Source: Carboxylicivirga linearis
GTDB lineage: Bacteria; Bacteroidota; Bacteroidia; Bacteroidales; Marinilabiliaceae
Reading direction: 5' to 3'
Length of the DNA: 64,000 bases
Assembly: GCF_018271995.1 (NCBI RefSeq)
Contig: NZ_JAGUCO010000013.1
Location: 1-64,000, forward strand
Both the position numbers and the translations under genes were made by a program. Every line of letters starts with the position of its first letter. Position 1 is the first letter of the stretch. Positions 45,874 to 54,115 of the stretch are shown here, piece by piece. The notes under the pieces were generated by a model. The model searched no databases and was not told where the DNA came from. It saw nothing but the letters and a program-made list of their open reading frames with translations.

Positions 45874-47055
45874 TCATTGCTTTTTTGTTGATAACTGCCA
45901 AAAGCGCAGGCCACTTCCTGTAAAAAATACAACAGTAAGCGCCCATAGAGCAGTTATGTGATTTTGGACTTCGGAGAGATTGGCTCCAAAAATCTGAATT
46001 TTCATAATTCCCTGAATTCCTTGTGTGCTTGGTAAAAGCTGCGAAAGCCACTTGAAGAAAGGAGGGAATGCTTCTACAGGCCAACTTATTCCGCTCAAAA
46101 ACAAAAAGATGAAGGAACTAAACAGAAAAAGCATCATCGATTGCACTCTGAAGTAAAAATAGGTTGATAACCACATGGCCAGGAAAATGGATGCTAACAC
46201 CATCGGTGTCATTAATATCAATACATCTGACGGATTACCGTGAATAGGAAATTCAAACCATTTAAATGTCAGAACAAACAGGTAGTAAGTTACCAACATG
46301 AAAATGATAAAATAGCTCAATGCTCGTCCCAGAAACCAATTGTCCCAACCACGTTCTTTTATTTCCTGCGAGATAATGTATTTACCGCCGTTGTTTTCGC
46401 GGTGTGTTCCACCAATCATTCCTATTCCAATCAAAAGTAACTGTTGTATAACCAATACCATAATGGGTGGCATCAGGTAAGTTCCGTATCCGCCAGTTGC
46501 ATTAAACAAAGGTTTTGATACCAGGTTAACAGGACTGATTTGTGCCATCAACTGCGATTTGGGAGTTCCTTTCATTAGTAGTTTTTTGGCTTGTACGCCC
46601 GCCCCAAATGTCAGACCTGTTTTTGTTGCAGCTGTTAGCACTGTTTTATAGTGCATAATGTAACTGCCGTCGCAATATACACCCAAATGTGCCTGTTCTC
46701 CTTTTAAAACTTGTTTCTCAAAATCATTGTCAATGGTTATGATTCCGTAGATTTTCTTATTCAGAAAAAGCTGTTCAGCCTGCTGAAAGTCGTTAATTTT
46801 TTCAGTAACGGATATATCCGATGAAGCATCAAGCATAGTAACCAGTTTTCGGCTGGTTTGAGTATTATCATCATCAATAACAGCTACCGGTAGTGCGTCA
46901 ATTGCCTCTTTCTGATACACAAAAGCATATAAGGCAGGATATAAAAGTGTTGCAACAAAAAAGATAAGTACAACACCCGAATCCTTCACAATATTGAGTA
47001 ACTCTTGTGAGGCAAAGTATATGATCTGTTTTAATTTATCTAAAATTGAATTCAT
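45874..47055 (-). CDS. ABC-2 type exporter permease B
   Basis: 393 residues. A first membrane segment (about 22-42) is followed by a large extracytoplasmic domain (about 45-190) and then about five C-terminal membrane segments (MPPIMVLVIQQLLLIGIGMIGG, YFIIFMLVTYYLFVL, VLASIFLAMWL, MLFLFSSFIFLFLSG). This is the ABC2_membrane_3 plan of YbhR/YbhS-like drug exporters. It is the last gene of the operon TolC, HlyD, permease A, permease B, 17 nt after permease A. The substrate is unknown. Confidence 0.9.
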   Translation of the reverse strand: MNSILDKLKQIIYFASQELLNIVKDSGVVLIFFVATLLYPALYAFVYQKEAIDALPVAVIDDDNTQTSRKLVTMLDASSDISVTEKINDFQQAEQLFLNKKIYGIITIDNDFEKQVLKGEQAHLGVYCDGSYIMHYKTVLTAATKTGLTFGAGVQAKKLLMKGTPKSQLMAQISPVNLVSKPLFNATGGYGTYLMPPIMVLVIQQLLLIGIGMIGGTHRENNGGKYIISQEIKERGWDNWFLGRALSYFIIFMLVTYYLFVLTFKWFEFPIHGNPSDVLILMTPMVLASIFLAMWLSTYFYFRVQSMMLFLFSSFIFLFLSGISWPVEAFPPFFKWLSQLLPSTQGIQGIMKIQIFGANLSEVQNHITALWALTVVFFTGSGLRFWQLSTKKQ

Positions 47056-47072
47056 AGTACTGATCTTTATAT

Positions 47073-48257
47073 CTACAAACGACCGTAGAATTTTGAATCA
47101 CTCATTACTTCCTTCATTCTGCGTATGGAAACCAATGGCAGAATAATAAAGCCACACATAATCCCCAATCTTGCCAGACCGGATATGGCAGGTGCACCAT
47201 AAAATGCCTGGTTTAGAAAAAGCTCCAGGTAATGGGTGAATGGAAACATGTGCGTTAGTGATTGAGCTATATCGGGCATTCCTGAAACAGGAAAAGTGAG
47301 ACCTGAAAAACTAAAAGCCAAGGCACCAAATATGGCTGAAATACTAATAGAGAAACGCATATTTCTCGACCACGCAACCAGGGTGAAAGAGATACCAAAA
47401 TAAGCTAATATCATAACTATCTGACCTGCTTCAACAATTAATCTGCTTCCGTTCATTGGTACATTCAGATAGTCGTATAGAACGCTATTGTAAGTAAATC
47501 CAACAATTGTGAAAATGGCTACGTAAGGAGTCATTTTACCGATAATTGCCTTTATAATGCTATTATCTGCATAAGTCAGCCATTCTTTACCTGTTCCGTT
47601 TCGTAGTTCTCTTCCGATTACAAAACCGCCAACCATCAAAACAAATATTTGAAGTAATGCCGGTAATATTCCCGAAACCAGAAAGTATAGGTAATTAACA
47701 GTTGAGTTAAACATTACCTGTGAATCGATAATTATAGGTTGGGCTTTTTTCAGTGCAGCATCGTAGCTATCACCCTTCATCATATTGCGTTTAATGTTGA
47801 TACCTGCTCCCATAGTGGCCGTTACTTTATTAACCGCTTTGCTGACTGTTCCTGCAGGAATCAGCAACTCGTTATTATATAACATAACCACATCAGCCTG
47901 TTCGCTTTTCATAACCGATCGTTCAAAATCATCGGGGATAGCTACTACTCCATATACAATACCTTGCTTTAACGCAGATTCAGCCGACTTCAAATCTGTA
48001 TATTTACGCACCAGTTTAAGTTCGGATGTTGCATCCAACATATTTACCAGTTTTGATGAGGTAGCGCTGTTATCTGTATCGATAATGGCAACAGGTAAAT
48101 TCTCTGGTTGCTGAGCCTTAAAAAACCAGGTAAAGAAGATGAGTGCGAGAAGTGGGAAATAAACCAAACACATACGGAGAGTGCGGTTTTCTAGTATTTC
48201 GTGCCACTCGCGAAGTATCAGCCCTTTAATTCCTTGATATTGTTCTTTATTCAACAA
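47073..48257 (-). CDS. ABC-2 type exporter permease A (TTG start)
   Basis: 394 residues with the same plan as its neighbour: one N-terminal membrane segment (about 28-46), an extracytoplasmic domain (VAIIDTDNSATSSKLVNMLD) and a C-terminal set of membrane segments (VGGFVIGRELRNGTGKEW at the turn). The two permeases are homologous (for example, AVIDDDNTQTSRKLVTMLD in permease B) and probably form a heterodimer. No in-frame ATG exists near the 5' end: upstream codons run to a stop at 48288-48290, so TTG at 48257 or 48254 must serve as start. Confidence 0.88.
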   Translation of the reverse strand: MLNKEQYQGIKGLILREWHEILENRTLRMCLVYFPLLALIFFTWFFKAQQPENLPVAIIDTDNSATSSKLVNMLDATSELKLVRKYTDLKSAESALKQGIVYGVVAIPDDFERSVMKSEQADVVMLYNNELLIPAGTVSKAVNKVTATMGAGINIKRNMMKGDSYDAALKKAQPIIIDSQVMFNSTVNYLYFLVSGILPALLQIFVLMVGGFVIGRELRNGTGKEWLTYADNSIIKAIIGKMTPYVAIFTIVGFTYNSVLYDYLNVPMNGSRLIVEAGQIVMILAYFGISFTLVAWSRNMRFSISISAIFGALAFSFSGLTFPVSGMPDIAQSLTHMFPFTHYLELFLNQAFYGAPAISGLARLGIMCGFIILPLVSIRRMKEVMSDSKFYGRL

Positions 48258-48268
48258 GGTAAATTCTT

Positions 48269-49252
48269 TTATTGAAACAATTCTGAATTAACAATCACAC
48301 TCATTCCCGGCAATAAACCGTCGATATTTTTAACCGGTTTCATGCGCACCTCAAAGGTTTTTAAATCGTAATCTCCTACTGATTTTGTTGCTGTATTGGT
48401 GGCAAAACTTCCCAATGAATTGATGAAAGTAACTTCAACCATCACATCATTCATACCTAAAGCTGGAATAGTAACCGGAAATTGTGATCCTTGCTTCACT
48501 TTGGGTAACCAGTCTTCGCGTATGTTAAAAGTCACCCATGCATCACTTAAATCGGTGATAGTAACCACTGGTAAGCCCGGTGTTACTAATTCACCTTCGT
48601 TAGGGATTACGGTTGAAATTTGTCCATTTATGCCTGCAATAACCTCGGTTTCTTTAATGTACGATTCTACTTCGGTAACAGCACCGTCGGCCTGATTTAC
48701 TAATGCTGCAGCTGCAGATTTATCTTCGGTACGAGCTCCGTTTTTAGCCATCACATATTGCGATTCAGCTGCTTTGGCTGTGAGCTGAGCTGCTTTCATT
48801 TGTGTTTCCACTTCATCGCGTTTTTGAGCTGGTACTACACCTTCTTCGTATAAGGTTTGTATGCGCTCAAAGGTTTTCTCCATCAGGTCTGAAGCTGCTT
48901 TGGCTTTCTCCCAAACGCTTTTAGCAGCTTGGATTTGTTCGTCACGAGCTCCTTTTTGGGCTTTGTTACTTTGGGCTGTTGCAGCTGCTTTAGCTGCTTC
49001 GGCTTGCATCAATTTAGCATACACCTCAGGACTGTCAATAATCATCAGTGTATCACCTTTTTTTACTTGTTGACCTTCTTCCACATCAAGACGTGATACA
49101 CGACCCACAATTTTGGTCGCTACACTTACTTGTTTGGCATCTACTTCGCCTCGAATTAAAACCGGATCGGGACTAACAAAAAACCATCCACAGATTGTTA
49201 TTAAGAGTAGTGCAGCTAGTATGATTAGCAGGCTATAGGCTTTTTTATTCAT
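48269..49252 (-). CDS. HlyD-family periplasmic adaptor of the exporter
   Basis: 327 residues. An N-terminal membrane anchor (about 6-26) precedes a lipoyl-like domain (VDAKQVSVATKIVGRVSRLDV, EEGQQVKKGDTLMIID). A long Ala/Gln-rich coiled-coil hairpin spans about 80-185, followed by a second lipoyl half (GINGQISTVIPNEGELVTPG) and a beta-barrel domain (VTITDLSDAWVTFNIRE). It bridges the inner-membrane permeases to TolC. It lies 12 nt upstream of permease A. Confidence 0.93.
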   Translation of the reverse strand: MNKKAYSLLIILAALLLITICGWFFVSPDPVLIRGEVDAKQVSVATKIVGRVSRLDVEEGQQVKKGDTLMIIDSPEVYAKLMQAEAAKAAATAQSNKAQKGARDEQIQAAKSVWEKAKAASDLMEKTFERIQTLYEEGVVPAQKRDEVETQMKAAQLTAKAAESQYVMAKNGARTEDKSAAAALVNQADGAVTEVESYIKETEVIAGINGQISTVIPNEGELVTPGLPVVTITDLSDAWVTFNIREDWLPKVKQGSQFPVTIPALGMNDVMVEVTFINSLGSFATNTATKSVGDYDLKTFEVRMKPVKNIDGLLPGMSVIVNSELFQ

Positions 49253-49414
49253 GATACTTTAATCTTTTGGTGTCAATAAAAGAGAGGGACATGTACCATC
49301 TTTGATTGACGTTATGTATTTTACTTTTTATTTCAGTTATAAGTCGGTAGTCAGTAGTTTCTTCGACAAGCTCAGAATACCAATTTCAACGTTTTAATTT
49401 TGCCTTTTGACTTG

Positions 49415-50830
49415 TTATCGGTATTGTTCAAATGTGTTGCTGGCTCCGCAATATTGAAGCATTGATGCTAAAGCTACATCGTAAGCGTATGCGGCTTGCA
49501 GTTTTGCAATTCGTACTTTCTCCATATTTAGTTGAGCATCCACTACATCGGTTGAAGTTGCCAATCCGTTGCTAAATGCTTTCTGACGAGCATCAAGATA
49601 TTCAGCAGCAAAAGCTTCGGTTGTTGTTAACGATTCATATTCATCGAATGCTTTCTCCATGGTTTGATACAACTTTTGAACCACCATTTTAATGTCGTCA
49701 GATGCTTTATCGTAATAATTATCAACCTGCAGAGCCTGACTCTTGGCGGCTTTTATTTTGTTACTTCGATCAAAACCATCGAATAGAGTGAATGAAACTC
49801 CAACTCCAACAAACCATTGAGGAGCCATTTCTGTAAGCTGGTAATCCAATAGGTTGGCACCTCCCATTAAAGCTACATCGGGTAGGTATTTCGATCGCTC
49901 TACTTTAAGTTTTTCATTTACCAGATTCTTTTTAGCATCAATCTGTCCTAATAAAGGACTGTTTTGTAAAGCCATTGATTGATAATGATCTAGAGGCTGT
50001 ATGTTCTGCGGAATGAAAAGCTCATCCATCGGAACTATTACCTGATCAGTACCTAAAGTGTTTTGAAGTCCTTTTTGAGTCATTTCTAAATCTTTGGCCG
50101 AAGACCTGTATTCGCGCGATGCATTGGCATACGCCACTTCAGCATGAAGACGTTCAACATGGGCTATTTGACCTTGCTCTTCCATCTTTTTTGCATTGTT
50201 CAGGTGATTTTCAATGTTGTTTAAAGCTTCGCTTCGAATATCCATCACTTTGTTGGTTAATTGTAAACCAAAATATCGTGTCACCAATTCAGTAATCTGT
50301 TGGTTAGTCACTTCTCTCAGGTTCTCCGACGCTTCAAATACTTTAGCTTCTGCTGCTCGATGGGCTGCGTTAATTTTACCACCTGTGTAAATAGGCATCG
50401 AGAAGGTTCCCATTAATACGCCCAGTTGTTGCTCCTGTATGGTCAGTCCCATGCTGTTTGGCATACTAATAGAAGGAAGGGATCCTGGAGGTAGCATTCC
50501 TCCTAAACCTTGAAGTAACTCTCCCAATGGTTCGGTTATACCAGATAGATCGGCATGCATCTCTATGTCATCATCCATGATGGCATAAGTACCCGTAATA
50601 CCAATGTGAGGCATACGATGCGAATTAGTAGCTTTTTTCTCGTGCTCGGTAGCTTCTTTCTGGTATGATGCAACTTGTATAGATTTACTGTTGCTGATTA
50701 AATATTGCAGTGATTCGTTAAAACCAAAATACAATGTATCAGCAGATGTTGCTTCCTGTTGCGCAAGTACATTTACTCCGAGCAATGGGAGTAGCATTAA
50801 GATAACGTATTTGTTCATATTATAATTCAT
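49415..50830 (-). CDS. TolC-family outer-membrane efflux channel
   Basis: 471 residues. Signal peptide ends near VLAQ (MNKYVILMLLPLLGVNVLA after a short N-terminal extension). It has two TolC-like halves with long helices (HEKKATNSHRMPHIGITGTY; KLKVERSKYLPDVALMGGAN; DVVDAQLNMEKVRIAKLQAAY). It is the outer-membrane conduit for the exporter. The adaptor gene lies 162 nt downstream; that gap holds no hairpin I would call a terminator. Confidence 0.92.
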   Translation of the reverse strand: MNYNMNKYVILMLLPLLGVNVLAQQEATSADTLYFGFNESLQYLISNSKSIQVASYQKEATEHEKKATNSHRMPHIGITGTYAIMDDDIEMHADLSGITEPLGELLQGLGGMLPPGSLPSISMPNSMGLTIQEQQLGVLMGTFSMPIYTGGKINAAHRAAEAKVFEASENLREVTNQQITELVTRYFGLQLTNKVMDIRSEALNNIENHLNNAKKMEEQGQIAHVERLHAEVAYANASREYRSSAKDLEMTQKGLQNTLGTDQVIVPMDELFIPQNIQPLDHYQSMALQNSPLLGQIDAKKNLVNEKLKVERSKYLPDVALMGGANLLDYQLTEMAPQWFVGVGVSFTLFDGFDRSNKIKAAKSQALQVDNYYDKASDDIKMVVQKLYQTMEKAFDEYESLTTTEAFAAEYLDARQKAFSNGLATSTDVVDAQLNMEKVRIAKLQAAYAYDVALASMLQYCGASNTFEQYR

Positions 50831-50858
50831 GTATTTTCATTGTATTTTTTTATTCAAA

Positions 50859-51347
50859 TTAAAGGGCGGTTTGGTTAATCGGGTTGGTTAGAATGATATG
50901 AGATTGAATATGGTTTTCTTTACCTTTTAGTAGTTCTATTTTTTCAGAAACAATGTAAGCCAGTTGATTGCTTCCGAAAAACTTATATTTGATTCGTTTG
51001 CGAAGACTACAATTTATTTCCAACTCAAGAATGCGTTGAATTGAATAAGCTGCATCTTCAGGAACCGATGAATTATATTTTATAAAATGAAGAATGAATT
51101 GTTGGTGAAACCGTTTTTGAAACGATTTCAATTCTTTTGAGAAGAGGATGTTATCAACTTTCTTATCATGTAAATAAATTACACTTACCATTGGAAGTTT
51201 TAATAGTAACTTCTTTTTTATTTCGTTGAAATGAATATGTAATCCGCTCTCATCAACAACGAAAATGTAATGCACACGGGGATGAAGGATCGTTTTAATT
51301 ACCCTTTTAAATGTGGATTTAAGTGCATTTGTTGATGTTGATTTCAT
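50859..51347 (-). CDS. Small uncharacterised protein, faintly like a ferredoxin-reductase NAD domain
   Basis: 162 residues, Lys-rich, no signal peptide. I do not recognise it with confidence. The order VSVIYLHDKKVDNILFSKEL, KSFQKRFHQQFILHFIKY and a late YKFFGSNQLAYIVSEKIELL weakly resembles the NAD-binding half of ferredoxin/flavin reductases (strand, FxxEL helix, then the CGP-like loop). The usual glycine-rich loop and CGP motif are missing. It lies 28 nt upstream of the TolC gene in the same direction and is probably the first gene of the exporter operon. It could be a degenerate reductase or a small regulator. Confidence 0.65.
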   Translation of the reverse strand: MKSTSTNALKSTFKRVIKTILHPRVHYIFVVDESGLHIHFNEIKKKLLLKLPMVSVIYLHDKKVDNILFSKELKSFQKRFHQQFILHFIKYNSSVPEDAAYSIQRILELEINCSLRKRIKYKFFGSNQLAYIVSEKIELLKGKENHIQSHIILTNPINQTAL

Positions 51348-51479
51348 TGTATCCCGTTTGTTGGATACAAAGAACTTTAGAAAAAAAGGGATATTTTTTG
51401 ACCTAAATCAAAAAGTGAGATTCACCTCTAAAATATGAACGGCGGAGTTGGATTTAATGAATAAGACTATTGTAAAGAT

Positions 51480-52037
51480 TTATTTAGTGCGGATACGACT
51501 CAACGTTTCTTGCGTAATACCAAGATAAGAGGCAACATGACCCAGAGAAACATGGAGTAATATGTCAGGATATTTTTCCATCATTGAATTATACCTGTCC
51601 TGAGCCGACTGAAACTGGATAAGATAATACTTATCGCTAAGTTGCTTAATGAATTTGGCCATTTCTAATTCGTATAAATGTGCCATTCGTGGGATGCGTT
51701 CCAGCATTAGCAATAAATCGGAATATTTAAAAGAAGTAAGTTGAAGATCCTCTTCGGCTTGCAAGCCATATTTTGTTGGGGCGTTAAAATATACCGCATC
51801 AACAGGCAGTGTGAAAGAGTTATCTTTCAGAAAGAAATAGGTAATGTCTTTCCCGTTTTTTTCGTAAAAATTACGGGCGTAACCTTTGTGTATATAATGT
51901 ATTTTTTGCGATTTGGTGTGAGGAGCTCTTATGATATCACCCTTGTGATAGAACTCCTTTTGTGTATGGGAATTAATAAAAAGCACATCTTCATCAGTTA
52001 AAGAAATATGTGACTTAATATAATTGACTAATTCCAT
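51480..52037 (-). CDS. Crp/Fnr-family transcriptional regulator
   Basis: 185 residues. An N-terminal cyclic-nucleotide-binding fold (about 20-120; FYHKGDIIRAPHTKSQKIHYIHKGYARNFY is cut here into its strands) precedes a winged helix with the recognition sequence LGHVASYLGITQETLSRIR at the C-terminus. The Cys residues of oxygen-sensing Fnr are absent. It is 132 nt upstream of the exporter operon and 28 nt downstream of mgsA, so it may control either. Its ligand is unknown. Confidence 0.9.
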   Translation of the reverse strand: MELVNYIKSHISLTDEDVLFINSHTQKEFYHKGDIIRAPHTKSQKIHYIHKGYARNFYEKNGKDITYFFLKDNSFTLPVDAVYFNAPTKYGLQAEEDLQLTSFKYSDLLLMLERIPRMAHLYELEMAKFIKQLSDKYYLIQFQSAQDRYNSMMEKYPDILLHVSLGHVASYLGITQETLSRIRTK

Positions 52038-52065
52038 TGTTGATAATAGATTAGGTTTTAATGAA

Positions 52066-52533
52066 TCACTTATTTAATCGATTAATATAGGATGAATAAT
52101 CTATGATGGCTGGTTTGTAATCTTTATGGAATAGTTCACTGGAGATAATAAAATCAGCGGTTGATCTGTTAGTTGCAGTAACCACATTGTAAAGAGCACA
52201 AATTCTTAACAGGGCTTTTACATCAACATCATGAGGCTGTGGTTGCATTGGATCCCATAGGAAAATAAAGATGTCTACTTTTCCTTCAGCTATTAACGCA
52301 CCCAACTGTTGATCTCCACCTAATGGGCCTGATTTAAACCGTGTAATTGATGGAGGTATAAGGTTATTGTCTTCACACTTTTTATCCATCACTTCTTTAA
52401 CCATAGAGCCAGTGGTTCCGGTACAAACCAAATTATGCTGAAATAATTCCTTCCAGTTGTATTCAACCCAGTCGATGAGGTCACTTTTTCTATTATCGTG
52501 AGCCACCAGGGCAATTGTTTTCTTTTTTCTCAT
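52066..52533 (-). CDS. mgsA: Methylglyoxal synthase
   Basis: 155 residues, matching the family length. Motifs: ALVAHDNRKSDL (H12), CTGTTGSMV, SGPLGGDQQLGALI with D74, and FLWDPMQPQPHDVDVKALLR with H101 and D104. These correspond with a constant +3 offset to the E. coli residues D71, H98 and D101. It converts dihydroxyacetone phosphate to methylglyoxal and phosphate, a glycolytic bypass under phosphate limitation or sugar overload. It is followed by the Crp/Fnr gene on the same strand. Two exact -7 elements lie upstream on the minus strand (52568-52575 TACATTTG; 52646-52653 TAACTTTG). Confidence 0.96.
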   Translation of the reverse strand: MRKKKTIALVAHDNRKSDLIDWVEYNWKELFQHNLVCTGTTGSMVKEVMDKKCEDNNLIPPSITRFKSGPLGGDQQLGALIAEGKVDIFIFLWDPMQPQPHDVDVKALLRICALYNVVTATNRSTADFIISSELFHKDYKPAIIDYSSYINRLNK

Positions 52534-52683
52534 TTAGTATTATTTAAAATTTTGATTTTAATGATTTCAAATGTAATAAAACACTTGAAGTATTCGCTGC
52601 CTGTTAGGAACTATTACAATCATTTTACATCATTTATAATAATTGCAAAGTTATAGTAGGGGGTAAAGTGATTAAATTATGAC

Positions 52684-52711
52684 TTTGAGTGGATTTTAGT
52701 TGTTACTTTTG
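52684..52711 (+). promoter_or_regulatory. Promoter TTTG-16-TACTTTTG for the ModF-like ATPase gene
   Basis: TTTG at 52684-52687 and an exact -7 element TACTTTTG at 52704-52711 are spaced 16 nt apart, 26 nt upstream of the ATG at 52738. Confidence 0.55.
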
Positions 52712-52737
52712 AATGATTTCATTCTAAAATAGTAAAA

Positions 52738-54111
52738 ATGCCATTTCCAATATCTATACATTCTCATTTGTTGGGCGAAGTTATTGTTGATGAAAATCAA
52801 TATATCGTTATACATACCAAAGATACGCAGTTGATTAGTGATTTTCTATTGTGGATTGAAGGAGCAAAAAGATTTGAAAATGATCAGGTGATTTATCAAG
52901 GGGAAGCAGGTAAAAGTTCAAGTCTGTATAAGTTGAAGAAACACCTTAAGGTACTTCGGTTTCAATTAAAAAGTAAGCTTGTGGGCGACTATTATCAGCA
53001 AAGGTACCACGCCACTGAAAATGATGATTTATTGTCGTTGGCTGAATTCTTAGGAGAAATTTCAGATGTATATCTGATATCGTTAATGCATAAGTTTGGC
53101 TTAGATAAACTGATGGATGAAAAGATAAATATGCTCTCGACGGGAGAGTTTAAAAAAGCACTGGCTATAAAGGCTGCTTGTGAGAATACTAAATTACTAA
53201 TAGTTGAAGAACCAGGTATAGGTGTGGATTCAGGGAGTAGAGAGCATCTGCATGAATTATTCAGACATTTGGCTCAACATGGAAAATCAGTAATTGTTTG
53301 TACAAGTACATCTAAATGGTCATTTAAATCAGATCAATTGATCGAACGCAATAGTTTACCGGAAACACCAAATACAAATTCAATTAATCATATCCATATT
53401 CCAGAACCTTCAGCTATAGCGGATTATACTAATGTTTTTGAGTTAAAGGATATAGTAGTGACATATAATAATAGAAATGTACTTGATGAGGTAAATTGGG
53501 CGGTTAAGAAGAATGATAAATGGGCCTTGTCGGGTAAAAACGGAGCTGGAAAATCCACTTTGTTAAGTGTTATCTATGCCGATAATCCGCAATCGTATAG
53601 TAACGAAGTTTATTCTTTTGGCAACAGAAGAGGTGCCGGGCAAAGTATATGGGATGTAAAAGAGCGTATAGGATTTTATTCTTCTGAATTACATCGTTAT
53701 ACTAATAAAAGGCAAATGGTAGAAGATGTTATACGTTCATTGGCAATTCAAAATCCATATAAGAAAAGACCTTTAAGTGAAGAGGAATTAAAATTTAGAG
53801 ATCAACTTCTAAGTTATTTTGGTATAGAAAAGTGTTTAAATGAGATGTTTTATGAGCTAAGTGTTGTGCGTCAGAAATTAGTTATATTATGTGGTGTGCT
53901 GGTGAAAAATGCTCCTCTTCTTATTTTGGATGAACCTTTTCAGGGATTTAGTGATGAACTGGTGTTAAAAGCACAATTATTAATAGAAAAATATACATCA
54001 AACCGTACTTTTATAATGGTTAGCCATGATAGGAGTTATCCTAAAAGTATTAACAGATGTTTTCATTTAGAGAATGGAGTAGGGAAAGAAATTTGCCTGC
54101 AAGAAAAATAA
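52738..54111 (+). CDS. ModF-like double ATP-binding cassette protein
   Basis: 457 residues, two ABC ATPase halves with no membrane segment. Half 2 (about 235-455) has Walker A SGKNGAGKSTLL, Walker B LLILDEPFQGFSD and the switch His (MVSHDRSY). Its signature is degenerate (LSVVRQKL). Half 1 (about 5-200) keeps a signature (LSTGEFKKALAIKAA) and Walker-B-like LLIVEEP, but no Walker A glycine loop is visible in the usual place. This is the ModF/PhrA plan, a family of soluble ABC proteins of uncertain role. The GH92 gene starts 4 nt after its stop, so the two are probably co-transcribed. Confidence 0.87.
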   Translation: MPFPISIHSHLLGEVIVDENQYIVIHTKDTQLISDFLLWIEGAKRFENDQVIYQGEAGKSSSLYKLKKHLKVLRFQLKSKLVGDYYQQRYHATENDDLLSLAEFLGEISDVYLISLMHKFGLDKLMDEKINMLSTGEFKKALAIKAACENTKLLIVEEPGIGVDSGSREHLHELFRHLAQHGKSVIVCTSTSKWSFKSDQLIERNSLPETPNTNSINHIHIPEPSAIADYTNVFELKDIVVTYNNRNVLDEVNWAVKKNDKWALSGKNGAGKSTLLSVIYADNPQSYSNEVYSFGNRRGAGQSIWDVKERIGFYSSELHRYTNKRQMVEDVIRSLAIQNPYKKRPLSEEELKFRDQLLSYFGIEKCLNEMFYELSVVRQKLVILCGVLVKNAPLLILDEPFQGFSDELVLKAQLLIEKYTSNRTFIMVSHDRSYPKSINRCFHLENGVGKEICLQEK

Positions 54112-54115
54112 TTGA

